NCBI GenBank assembly: GCA_002356455.1
Contig: AP017968.1
Location: 558,001 to 622,000 of the forward strand
Length of the DNA: 64,000 bases
Origin: Fusobacterium varium
Lineage (GTDB): Bacteria > Fusobacteriota > Fusobacteriia > Fusobacteriales > Fusobacteriaceae
Direction of reading: 5' to 3'
This document shows positions 9,604 through 17,550 of this stretch, in pieces; within the stretch, counting starts at the first letter, position 1, and every line of letters starts with the position of its first letter. The notes beneath the pieces are model-generated. The model saw nothing but the letters and a program-made list of their open reading frames with translations, made no database searches and had not been told where the DNA came from. Both the position numbers and the translations under genes were made by a program.

Positions 9604-10530
9604 ATGAAGTTTTCAAGTTATTTAGACCCGCAGTTTATCTTTACTGATTTAAAAGGAAAAACTCCTGAGGAAATTATCACAGAGATGATAGAAAGATTAT
9701 CTTTGAAAGATAAAAAGATAAATGAGTTAAAAGATGTAATTGTGAAGTCAGTAATAAAAAGGGAGGAAGAGATATCAACTGGAATGGGAAACGGGATAGC
9801 AATACCCCATGCCAGAATAGAAAATTTCAATGATTTTATTGTTTCTATTGGTATATTGGAAGAACCTATTGAAGTTGAAATTGCAGCAACACGTAAGACT
9901 GATAAAGTAAAACTTGTATTTTTAATTATTTCAGATGTACTGAAAAATAAAAATATACTGAAAGTAATGAGTGCTGTTTCAAAAATGGCTCTAAAAAGAA
10001 AAAATCTTTTAGAGAAGATAAAAGAGGAAAAAAATCCAAATAAAATAGTTGAATATATACAAGAATCTAATATTGAGATAGATCATAGAATAATAGCAGA
10101 AGATGTGCTAAGTCCAGATATAGAACCTGCTACTCCAGAAAATACTTTGGAAGAGATAGCAAAAAGACTTATACTTGAACAAATAAGTGGTCTTCCAGTT
10201 GTGGATAAAGATGGAATGTTTTTAGGAGAAATAACTGAGAGAGAACTTATTGATTTTGGTATGCCTGATTATCTTTCTTTGATGGGGGATCTTAACTTTT
10301 TGACAGTGGGAGAGCCTTTTGAAGAATACTTAGTAAATGAAACTACAACAACAATTGAAAAATTATACAGAGTAGATGAAAGAGTCAAAATAGATAGAAA
10401 AACTCCTATTATGGAAATATGTTTTATTATGGTTAATAAAGGACTTACAAGATTATATGTACTAGATGAAGGAAAATATTATGGAATGATAAGAAGATCA
10501 GATATAATCAAAAAAGTACTTCATATTTAA
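9604..10530 (+). CDS. PTS EIIA (fructose/Ntr type) domain fused to CBS pair
   Basis: 308 residues. The N-terminal ~150 residues are an EIIA-2 domain with the phosphorylatable histidine H69 in 'GIAIPHARI'. Residues ~160-308 hold two CBS modules ('ISGLPVVDKDGMFLGEI' and 'GLTRLYVLDEGKYYGMI'). No IIB or IIC domain lies nearby, so this is unlikely to move sugar. The phosphorylation state plus nucleotide binding by the CBS pair could instead gate the two permeases encoded on either side. The gene lies 19 bases after the first permease and 44 bases before the second, with a good AAAGGAGG site. Confidence 0.87.
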   Translation: MKFSSYLDPQFIFTDLKGKTPEEIITEMIERLSLKDKKINELKDVIVKSVIKREEEISTGMGNGIAIPHARIENFNDFIVSIGILEEPIEVEIAATRKTDKVKLVFLIISDVLKNKNILKVMSAVSKMALKRKNLLEKIKEEKNPNKIVEYIQESNIEIDHRIIAEDVLSPDIEPATPENTLEEIAKRLILEQISGLPVVDKDGMFLGEITERELIDFGMPDYLSLMGDLNFLTVGEPFEEYLVNETTTTIEKLYRVDERVKIDRKTPIMEICFIMVNKGLTRLYVLDEGKYYGMIRRSDIIKKVLHI

Positions 10531-10574
10531 ACTTTCAGTCTTAGGGGAAAGAATTAAAATAAGGAGGAAAAATT

Positions 10575-11855
10575 ATGATATATATGCTGATAGGATTAAT
10601 TGTATTTTTTACAGTATTCTATTTGATGATAACAGAAAAAGTACCAGGACCATGGGCAACAATGATAGGTGGGCTTATAATGGCTCTTATTGGAATAATA
10701 AATGAAGAGGATGCTTTAACTGCTATTTCTGAAAGACTAGAAATATTATTCCTTTTAATAGGGATGATGATAATTGTTTTACTTGTATCTGAAACAGGTG
10801 TATTTCAGTGGTTTGCTATAAAGGTAGCTCAGTTAGTAAGAGGAGAGCCTTTTAGACTGATAGTTTTACTGGCAATAGTAACAGCTCTATGTTCAGCATT
10901 TTTAGATAATGTTACTACAATTCTTTTGATGGCACCAGTATCAATACTGTTGGCAAAACAATTAAAATTAGATCCTTTCCCTTTCATAATAACAGAAGTT
11001 ATGTCTGCCAATATAGGTGGACTTGCTACACTAATTGGTGACCCAACACAATTGATTATAGGAGCTGAAGGAAATCTAGGGTTTAATGAATTTCTTTTCA
11101 ACACAGCACCAGTAGCAGTACTTTCTATGGCTTTGCTTATAGTAAATGTTTATTTTATGTATGGAAGACACATGGTAGTACCAAATGAATTAAAAGCCAG
11201 AATAATGGAATTGGATTCTTCCAGAAGTTTGAAAGATCCTAAACTTTTAAAACAGGCAGCTATAATATTTTCTCTAGTACTGATTGGATTTGTTTTAAAT
11301 AATTTTATCAATAAAGGACTTGCAATTATCTCATTGTCTGGAGCAATATTTCTTGTAGTTATAGCTAAAAGAAAACCAAAAGAGATATTTGAAAATGTAG
11401 AATGGGAAACTTTATTCTTTTTTATAGGATTGTTTATGATGATAAAAGGAATAGAAAACTTAAATATAATTAATATAATTGGAGATAAGCTTATAAAAAT
11501 AACTTCTGGTAAATTTGATCTTGCTGTAATAGCTGTTACTTGGCTTTCTGCTGGATTTACTTCTATAATAGGAAATGTTGCCAATGCAGCAACTGTTTCT
11601 AAAATACTTGGAGTTATGGTTCCAACATTTGATAAGATAGGAGATCCTAAAGCTTTTTGGTGGGCTCTGTCATTTGGATCATGTTTAGGAGGAAATATTA
11701 CTATGTTGGGATCAGCTACAAATGTTGTTGCTGTAGGAGCTGCTGCTAAAGCTGGATGTAAAATAGATTTTTTAAAGTTTTTTAAATTTGGAGGACTTAT
11801 AGCATTTCAGACATTGTTATTAGCAACTGTTTATCTTTATGTAAGATATATGTAG
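10575..11855 (+). CDS. SLC13/ArsB-NhaD-type permease (second copy)
   Basis: A 426-residue paralogue of the permease at 8307, with the same two half-signatures: 'NIGGLATLIGDPTQLIIG' near residue 155 and 'GGNITMLGSATNVVAVGA' near residue 375. The first reads DPTQ where the paralogue reads DPPN, so substrate choice may differ between copies. It has about 11 membrane segments. AAGGAGG precedes the ATG. It is followed by birA after 17 bases with no terminator, so the transcript probably continues. Confidence 0.85.
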   Translation: MIYMLIGLIVFFTVFYLMITEKVPGPWATMIGGLIMALIGIINEEDALTAISERLEILFLLIGMMIIVLLVSETGVFQWFAIKVAQLVRGEPFRLIVLLAIVTALCSAFLDNVTTILLMAPVSILLAKQLKLDPFPFIITEVMSANIGGLATLIGDPTQLIIGAEGNLGFNEFLFNTAPVAVLSMALLIVNVYFMYGRHMVVPNELKARIMELDSSRSLKDPKLLKQAAIIFSLVLIGFVLNNFINKGLAIISLSGAIFLVVIAKRKPKEIFENVEWETLFFFIGLFMMIKGIENLNIINIIGDKLIKITSGKFDLAVIAVTWLSAGFTSIIGNVANAATVSKILGVMVPTFDKIGDPKAFWWALSFGSCLGGNITMLGSATNVVAVGAAAKAGCKIDFLKFFKFGGLIAFQTLLLATVYLYVRYM

Positions 11856-11872
11856 AAGAAAAGGGAGGAAAT

Positions 11873-12595
11873 ATGCGAATATTCCGATTTGAAAATATAG
11901 ATTCTACAAGTGACTATCTTAAAAATAAAGATGATATTCAAGAATTTGATACAGTAATAGCCGAAATTCAGACTAAAGGAAGAGGAAGACGGGGAAACAG
12001 TTGGTTTTCCAGTAAAGGAATGGCTCTTTTTAGTTTTTCATTAAAAATTGATAAAAATATTTCAATAGAAGAATATTCTAAACTGCCTCTTGTTTTAGGA
12101 ATTTCTGTACTAAGGGGAATTAAAAGGATAGAAGAACTGGACTTAAAATTTAAATGGACAAATGATGTTTATTTAGATGATAAAAAACTTTCAGGAATAC
12201 TTGTAGAAAAAGTAAATAACTTTTTTATCATAGGAATAGGAATAAATGTAAATAATAAAGAATTAGGAACAGCTGATGAAGTGGCCATATCTCTAAAAAA
12301 TAAAACAGGAAAAAATTATATAATAGAAGATGTCATATTTACTGTAATGGATGAATTTAAAAAATATTATAAGAGATTTTATGATGGAGAATGGAAATAT
12401 ATATTGAATGAAATAAATAGTAAAAATTATCTTAAAGAAAAATTTGTAAATATTGTAAGTATAAATGAAACTGTTACTGGAAAAGTTAATGAGATAGCTC
12501 AAGATGGAAAGTTAGAAGTAGAAGTATCAGGAAAAAAAAGATTTTTTGATGTAGGAGAAGTACATATAAATAGGATGAAAAATGAAACTGAATAA
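11873..12595 (+). CDS. birA: Biotin--protein ligase (no DNA-binding domain)
   Basis: Attaches biotin to the lysine of carboxylase carrier domains through biotinyl-5'-AMP. The biotin-binding loop 'KGRGRRGNSWFSSKG' and the catalytic 'KWTNDVYLDDKKLSGILVE' are intact, and a short C-terminal domain follows. At 240 residues it is the monofunctional form without the N-terminal repressor helix-turn-helix. GGGAGG lies 5 nt before the ATG. The last bases overlap the start of the channel gene. Confidence 0.92.
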   Translation: MRIFRFENIDSTSDYLKNKDDIQEFDTVIAEIQTKGRGRRGNSWFSSKGMALFSFSLKIDKNISIEEYSKLPLVLGISVLRGIKRIEELDLKFKWTNDVYLDDKKLSGILVEKVNNFFIIGIGINVNNKELGTADEVAISLKNKTGKNYIIEDVIFTVMDEFKKYYKRFYDGEWKYILNEINSKNYLKEKFVNIVSINETVTGKVNEIAQDGKLEVEVSGKKRFFDVGEVHINRMKNETE

Positions 12596-13520
12596 TATAA
12601 AAGAGAAATTATTTAGGATGCTTACTGAAGATTTAGATCTTGGATATGTAGTAGATATTGTAAAGAAAAATCTTGATTTCAAATCCAAAATGAAAATGAT
12701 AATAGACATAGCTCGGAAAAGTGAAAATTATGACTTTATAATTTTTCTTATAAAAATGACAGCAGCTATATCTGTTTTTCTTCCTATAATATCTCAGTTA
12801 TGCAGTATGAAATCCATAAATATATTTAAATTAAACTTCCAAACTTTCAAACAAATTCCAGTACTTTTTGTGAGTATATTTCCAATAATTGTTATTGGAA
12901 GAAAAAATCTTATTTTTAAAGATGGAGCATTAAAAGCAATAATTTTGATACTTTACTACATTGTGTGTATTCCTATTACTATAATTATTTTTGGACTTAA
13001 TATAGGAAAAATAGGTAATGAATATGAGGATGTATATTTTTTAGTTTTTGCTGTAAATATAATGCTTCTTTTTACCAGCCATATTGTACTTATAAAATAT
13101 TGTGTAACTGATATAATTCTTAGAAAAAGAAAAGTAAAAAGCAGTGATGTAATAATTACTTTAATGACATATATTACTTTAGGCATAAGTTTTGGAGCAC
13201 TTTATTCTGTGATAAATATCTATTATGATGGACAAGCTTTTCATGGGATGGAAGGTGTAAATACCACTTTATATTTTTATTTTAAACATATATATTTCAG
13301 TTTTGTGACATTGACAACTTTAGGGTATGGAGACATATATCCATTGAAATTTTTAGGACAATTTTTTGTTATTATAGAAGCATTGACAGGAATATTCCTT
13401 TTAAATTTTTCTCTGGGAATAACTTTAAGTTCAGGAATATTAAGTTTTCAAATAAATCAAAAGGATGATGAAACTAAAACAAAAGATACAAATGATTCAG
13501 GAGAAAAAAGTAATGAATAG
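12582..13520 (+). CDS. Ion channel protein with K+ selectivity filter
   Basis: 312 residues with about five hydrophobic segments before the pore region, then a pore helix and the selectivity filter 'TLTTLGYGD' (GYGD at 248-251), then a last membrane helix and a short charged tail. The filter is that of potassium channels. No RCK/TrkA nucleotide-binding domain follows, so gating is unexplained. The gene overlaps birA by 14 bases and mnmA by 8 bases, with AGGAT before its ATG, which points to one translationally coupled mRNA. Confidence 0.82.
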   Translation: MKLNNIKEKLFRMLTEDLDLGYVVDIVKKNLDFKSKMKMIIDIARKSENYDFIIFLIKMTAAISVFLPIISQLCSMKSINIFKLNFQTFKQIPVLFVSIFPIIVIGRKNLIFKDGALKAIILILYYIVCIPITIIIFGLNIGKIGNEYEDVYFLVFAVNIMLLFTSHIVLIKYCVTDIILRKRKVKSSDVIITLMTYITLGISFGALYSVINIYYDGQAFHGMEGVNTTLYFYFKHIYFSFVTLTTLGYGDIYPLKFLGQFFVIIEALTGIFLLNFSLGITLSSGILSFQINQKDDETKTKDTNDSGEKSNE

Positions 13521-14553
13521 GAAAAAAGTAATAATAGGTATGAGCGGAGGAGTAGATTCTTCTGTAGCAGCATATCTTTTGAAAGAAGAAGGATATAGAG
13601 TTATAGGTGTAACATTAAATCATAAAAAAGAAGAATCTCTTAAAAGAGAGATAAAATCTGCTCAAAGGGTATGTCATTTTCTTGACATTGAACACAAAAT
13701 AGTAGATATAGAAGAGTTATTTCAAAAAGAAGTCATTGATGATTTTTTGGAAGGATACTCTCAAGGGATAACTCCTTCTCCATGTGTTATTTGTGATGAA
13801 AGGGTAAAAATGAGAATTCTTTTTGAAATAGCAGATAAAGAGAAAGCAAATTTTGTAGCTACTGGGCATTACAGTTCTGTGGAATATTCAGAAGAATTTA
13901 AAACCAATCTCTTGAAAGTTTCCTATGACTTAAGAAAAGATCAAAGCTATATGCTCTATAGAATTGATAGTAATAAGATATCAAGACTTTTATTTCCGCT
14001 TCATTCCTATGAAAAAAAGCAGATAAGGGATATAGCTAAAAATATTGGTTTGGAAGTTTATGATAAAAAAGATAGCCAAGGAATATGTTTTGCTAAAGAA
14101 GGATATATAGAATTTCTTAGAAAAAACTTAGGAGATAGTATAAAAAAAGGAAGGTTTGTAGATAAAACTGGAAAGACTATTGGAGAACATGAAGGATATC
14201 AGCTATATACAATTGGACAGAGAAGAGGATTAGGATTAAAACTTCCAAGAGCATATTTCATAACAAAAATTGATAAAGAAAAAAATGAAATAACTATTGG
14301 AGAATATGAGGAATTATATAAAAAAAAAGTGGAACTAAAAAAATATAAATTAGCTGTAAAAATAGCTGACGTTTTAAATAAAAATATTATTGGAAGACCT
14401 AGATTTTCAAGTTTTGGAACAAGTGGAAAAGTTTTATTTGAAAATGAAAAACTTTTTTTTGAATTTGATGAAGAAACTCCGCAAACTGCTCCTGGACAGC
14501 ATTTAGTCTTATATTATAAAAATTTAGTACTAGGTGGTGGAATAATATCATAA
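13513..14553 (+). CDS. mnmA: tRNA-specific 2-thiouridylase
   Basis: Thiolates U34 of tRNA-Lys, -Glu and -Gln in the cytosol. The PP-loop 'GMSGGVDSSVAAYLL' is at the N-terminus. The catalytic cysteines appear in 'PSPCVICDERVK' and 'SQGICFAKEG', with 'YTIGQRRGLGLKLP' in the C-terminal half. An in-frame ATG exists at 13465 inside the channel gene. I chose 13513 because the protein then begins 'MNRKKVIIGMSGG' as is usual, and AGGA lies before it. The length is about 346 residues. Confidence 0.92.
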   Translation: MNRKKVIIGMSGGVDSSVAAYLLKEEGYRVIGVTLNHKKEESLKREIKSAQRVCHFLDIEHKIVDIEELFQKEVIDDFLEGYSQGITPSPCVICDERVKMRILFEIADKEKANFVATGHYSSVEYSEEFKTNLLKVSYDLRKDQSYMLYRIDSNKISRLLFPLHSYEKKQIRDIAKNIGLEVYDKKDSQGICFAKEGYIEFLRKNLGDSIKKGRFVDKTGKTIGEHEGYQLYTIGQRRGLGLKLPRAYFITKIDKEKNEITIGEYEELYKKKVELKKYKLAVKIADVLNKNIIGRPRFSSFGTSGKVLFENEKLFFEFDEETPQTAPGQHLVLYYKNLVLGGGIIS

Positions 14554-14554
14554 C

Positions 14555-14583
14555 TTGACAACTTTTATTAAAATCGTTATATT
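14555..14583 (+). promoter_or_regulatory. Sigma-70 type promoter for the EIIB-domain gene
   Basis: TTGACA (14555-14560), 17-bp spacer, TATATT (14578-14583), beginning 2 bases after the mnmA stop. It gives the short EIIB gene its own strong promoter. Confidence 0.7.
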
Positions 14584-14616
14584 ATAGGTGATGATAAATT
14601 AATAAGGGAGGGAGTT

Positions 14617-15006
14617 ATGGAGTCGACCAAGTGGTTATATTGGATAATTGGGATAATTATAGTAATTATAGCAGCAATAATTATCAGAAAATATAAACTA
14701 ATCACTAAAGTAAAAAGAGTAAATTGTGTTGATTTAGATAAACTTGAAGAAAAGAAATTTTCAGGAATGGGGAAACTGTATATCAAAGCTTTAGGTGGAG
14801 AAAAAAATATAGTAAGTGTAGATCCATGTATGACAAGAATAAGAGTAATAATGAAAGATGGTTCTCTATTAGATGAAAAAAGAATAACTGTTTTAGGTGC
14901 TCATAAAGTTATAAAACTCACTGATAAAAAAATTCATATTATAATTGGATTAAAAGCTGAAAAACTAGCTGAAGAAATAAATGATATAAGAGAAAAAAAT
15001 AAATAA
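14617..15006 (+). CDS. Membrane-anchored stand-alone PTS EIIB (glucose-type) domain
   Basis: 129 residues. Residues ~7-24 form one membrane helix followed by a positive stretch (RKYK), which predicts a cytosolic C-terminus. Residues ~52-125 match the glucose-family EIIB fold: 'ALGGEKNI', the phospho-cysteine C71 in 'VDPCMTRIRV', and the 'IIGLKAEKLAEEI' tail. The same motif set occurs in the EIIB part of MalX in this window. It has no IIC partner next to it, which suggests a regulatory or cross-phosphorylation role rather than transport. GGGAGGG precedes the ATG. Its own promoter and terminator bracket it. Confidence 0.85.
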   Translation: MESTKWLYWIIGIIIVIIAAIIIRKYKLITKVKRVNCVDLDKLEEKKFSGMGKLYIKALGGEKNIVSVDPCMTRIRVIMKDGSLLDEKRITVLGAHKVIKLTDKKIHIIIGLKAEKLAEEINDIREKNK

Positions 15007-15029
15007 GGCGGAATATCCGCCTTTTTTAT
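15007..15029 (+). terminator. Rho-independent terminator
   Basis: GGCGGA (15007-15012) and TCCGCC (15016-15021) with a 3-nt loop, followed by TTTTTT. It closes the EIIB-domain gene. Confidence 0.85.
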
Positions 15030-15135
15030 TTCTTAGGAAATTATAATTTGATAAATTTGTTAAAAAAATAAAAAATGTTAATTATTTTGTATTCATATTA
15101 GATATATTAATCGAATAAGATTAAAATTGACAGCA

Positions 15136-15160
15136 CAAAAAAGCTGATTGTTAATCAGCT
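15136..15160 (-). terminator. Terminator of the IS91-like transposase
   Basis: AGCTGATT / AATCAGCT (15142-15149 and 15153-15160), followed on the minus strand by TTTTTT. It lies just past the transposase stop. Confidence 0.7.
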
Positions 15161-15162
15161 GT

Positions 15163-16371
15163 TTAGCGATATTCTTTCCAGCAAATGGAGCCTGTATGTA
15201 TATTAAAATATGATATTTTTTTAACTTTCATTCTGGCATTACATTTAAAACAATAAAAAGGATTTACTCCAAAAGCTTTCCATATTTCAAGTTGATAAAA
15301 AGTAGAATTGGAATATTTAGAGACATATTTTCTCATGAATTTCATGATATTTTTAAGTTCTGATTTAATATTTCTAGAATAGATTCCAAAGCGCCTAATC
15401 ATTTTGAAATGTTTAGGGGGAATGTGAATAATTAATTTAGAAAGAAATGTTTCTGCATCTAAAGTAAGCTCAATTCTTTGTTTATCATCAGCAAGACTTT
15501 CATAATAGAAAGTAACCTTATTATCATAGAAATCAATAATTTTATATTCTGCGATAGGAGCTCTTGACAGGTATCTGCCAATATATTTAATTGCATAAAT
15601 ATTATTATTTAAATCATTTTTTGCAACATTGAAAAAGAATCTTGTATTTTTGCGATAAAGGGAGTTAGCAGCAGCATAAGCTTTAGCTTTAATTTCAGGC
15701 TTGTCATAATTTCCAGATTTAACAATATCAATAACCATTTTTTTCCATTGTCCAGCAATGGAATTGACATGAAAATATTTTTTTTCAAGAAATTGGTAGT
15801 TTTTATTGAATCCACCTAAAGTAACAATAGCATGAATATGAGGATTCCATTTAAGATCGCGTCCAAAGGTATGAATAACAGTAATCAATCCATAATGAAT
15901 GATATCTGAGTTAGTAAAGTATTTAGAGGAATATTTTGAAATTTTATGAATTCTTTGATTTTTTGCTTTAATGTTATGAAATTGATATTTAAAAACATCA
16001 TTAACAGCATAAGCAAGCTTAGTTAAAAGGTCTCTATCATAGAAGAAAAACATTCTAAGTTCTTCAGGAATAGTAAAAAGGACACTTCTATGTTTAACAT
16101 CAATAAGAGAAGTGGAAGTTTTTTCAGTTCAAACAGCAGAATAACGTTTACCGCAGGAAGGACAAAATCTAGATTTACAAGTAACTTTAATTTTATGCGC
16201 CTCATGACAATTAGGGCATTGAAGAGAGAGAAAAGATTTATCAATAGAACAGGCTAAGAATTTTTGAATAGTCTGTTTAACATCCTCAAAATGCTCATTT
16301 TTAAAATATTTTTTGATTTTACCTAAAAGATTTGTTATATTGATTTTAGAGATAATATGTTTGATTTGCAT
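15163..16371 (-). pseudogene. IS91-family transposase with one in-frame stop
   Basis: The N-terminal part (16371 to 16132) holds the zinc-binding domain with CPNCHEAH and 'CKSRFCPSCGKRYSAV'. The C-terminal part (from about 16125 to 15163) holds the rolling-circle transposase domain with 'WNPHIHAIVTLGG' and 'YIGRYLSRAPIAEY'. The two are in the same frame, separated by a single TGA at 16129-16131. The expected residue after 'RYSAV' is Trp (TGG), so one G-to-A change explains the break. The rest of the frame is intact, which suggests recent inactivation. Read-through or a sequencing error is possible but less likely. Confidence 0.82.
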
Positions 16372-16422
16372 GAATGTCTCCTTTGCATAATTAGGGTGGT
16401 AACTATATTATACAAAAAAGAG

Positions 16423-16465
16423 AGCTGAGTAAAACATTTTTTTTAAATGTTACTCAGCTTTTTTT
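16423..16465. terminator. Hairpin with T-run at the right side of the IS91-like element
   Basis: AGCTGAGT (16423-16430) pairs with ACTCAGCT (16452-16459). The inner parts AAAACATTT and AAATGT also pair, leaving a 2-nt bulge, and T7 follows. It insulates the exporter gene at 16541 from transcription coming from the left. It may be part of the element or native. Confidence 0.6.
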
Positions 16466-16540
16466 ATTTGAAAAAATATGGTAAACTATAAAAAAGAAAA
16501 GTAAGTTCTAAAATGTATAAAAAGTGAAAGGAGGTATATT

Positions 16541-17518
16541 TTGAATTATTTTGACCATAGAGTTATAAAAACTGCACTTGGAACATTTTTATCTATATAT
16601 CTCGCTCAAGTTATGGGAATAAGTTATGGGGTAACTGCTGGTATAGTTACAATAATAAGTATACAGACAACAAAAAAAGAATCAGTAAAAATAGCTATAG
16701 AAAGATTTATCGCCTCTCTTATAGGACTTTTTATAGCAGCGATATTTTTTTATTTTTGGGGGTACACACCTTTTGTGTTTGGGCTTTTTATTTTGATATT
16801 TATGCCAATATGTTTAAGATTTAATCTATTTCAAGGATTTTTAGTGACAGTGGTACTTGCAACACATATTCTTACAGAAAAAAATCTTTCTTTAAAGATT
16901 TTATCAAATGAAATATTAATATTAATCCTTGGAGCATTAATAGCTATAATTTTAAATTTATATATGCCTGATGTAACCAAAAAAATAAAATATACTCAAG
17001 AAAATGTAGACAATCTTATGAAAAAAATTCTTAGTTATATGAGCGATGAATTAATAACTGGAGCAATATTTGTTGATGAAGATAAAGTATTTAAAGATTT
17101 GAGAAAAGAGCTGGATACAGGAAGAGATTTAGCATATAAAGATTATAATAATGCTCTGTTTTATGGTTCAAGATATGAAATAGAGGTTTTTAATATGAAG
17201 AGAGCTCAATATAAAATTTTAGTAAGAATGAGAAGACATTTTTATAACTTTTTTATAAGCAGTGAACATACATTTATAATTTCAGAATTTACGAGAAAAG
17301 TAGGAAGTTCAATTGGAGTAGATAAACTTTATATTGAAGCATTAGATGAATTGGAGCTTTTAAGAGAAAAATTTAAAAATATGCCTCTCCCAAAAAGTAG
17401 AGTGGAATTTGAAAGCAGAGCTGTACTGTTACAATTTTTCAATGACATAGAAGAATTTCTTGAAATTAAGAAAGATTTTATGAAAAAGTATACACTGGAT
17501 GGAGAAAAGAAAATATAA
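16541..17518 (+). CDS. Aromatic acid exporter (ArAE) family membrane protein
   Basis: 325 residues. The first ~145 residues hold about six hydrophobic segments, beginning with the family start 'RVIKTALGTFLSIYLAQ' and including 'ITIISIQTTKKESVK'-like residues. The remaining ~180 residues are a cytosolic alpha-helical domain ('VDNLMKKIL', 'YIEALDELELLREKF') as in the ArAE_1 C-terminal domain. Related proteins export aromatic carboxylates, but the substrate here is unknown. The start is TTG, with AAAGGAGGT 6 nt before it. Confidence 0.82.
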   Translation: MNYFDHRVIKTALGTFLSIYLAQVMGISYGVTAGIVTIISIQTTKKESVKIAIERFIASLIGLFIAAIFFYFWGYTPFVFGLFILIFMPICLRFNLFQGFLVTVVLATHILTEKNLSLKILSNEILILILGALIAIILNLYMPDVTKKIKYTQENVDNLMKKILSYMSDELITGAIFVDEDKVFKDLRKELDTGRDLAYKDYNNALFYGSRYEIEVFNMKRAQYKILVRMRRHFYNFFISSEHTFIISEFTRKVGSSIGVDKLYIEALDELELLREKFKNMPLPKSRVEFESRAVLLQFFNDIEEFLEIKKDFMKKYTLDGEKKI

Positions 17519-17544
17519 GAGCGGTAAATAAACCGCTCTTTTTT
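17519..17544. terminator. Terminator between convergent genes
   Basis: GAGCGGT (17519-17525) and ACCGCTC (17532-17538) followed by TTTTTT. It lies between the 3' ends of the exporter gene and the minus-strand pyrophosphatase. The T-run favours the + strand. Confidence 0.85.
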
Positions 17545-17550
17545 GATAAA

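Larger units (their letters stand above)
15136..16465 (-). mobile_element. IS91-like insertion element (degraded), ends approximate
   Basis: The region holds one transposase reading frame of the IS91 class, interrupted once, flanked by hairpins at 15136-15160 and 16423-16465. IS91 elements lack terminal inverted repeats and make no target duplication, so the exact ends cannot be read here. The limits given are the outer hairpins and may be too wide or too narrow. Confidence 0.65.

Noticed and set aside
11150-11584. Minus-strand frame within the second permease gene
   Set aside because: It is antisense to a conserved membrane protein and without start signals.
16129-16131. TGA in the IS91-like transposase as a recoded Trp or selenocysteine codon
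   Set aside because: No SECIS-like hairpin follows, the site is expected to be Trp in this family, and other genes here use TGG for Trp.
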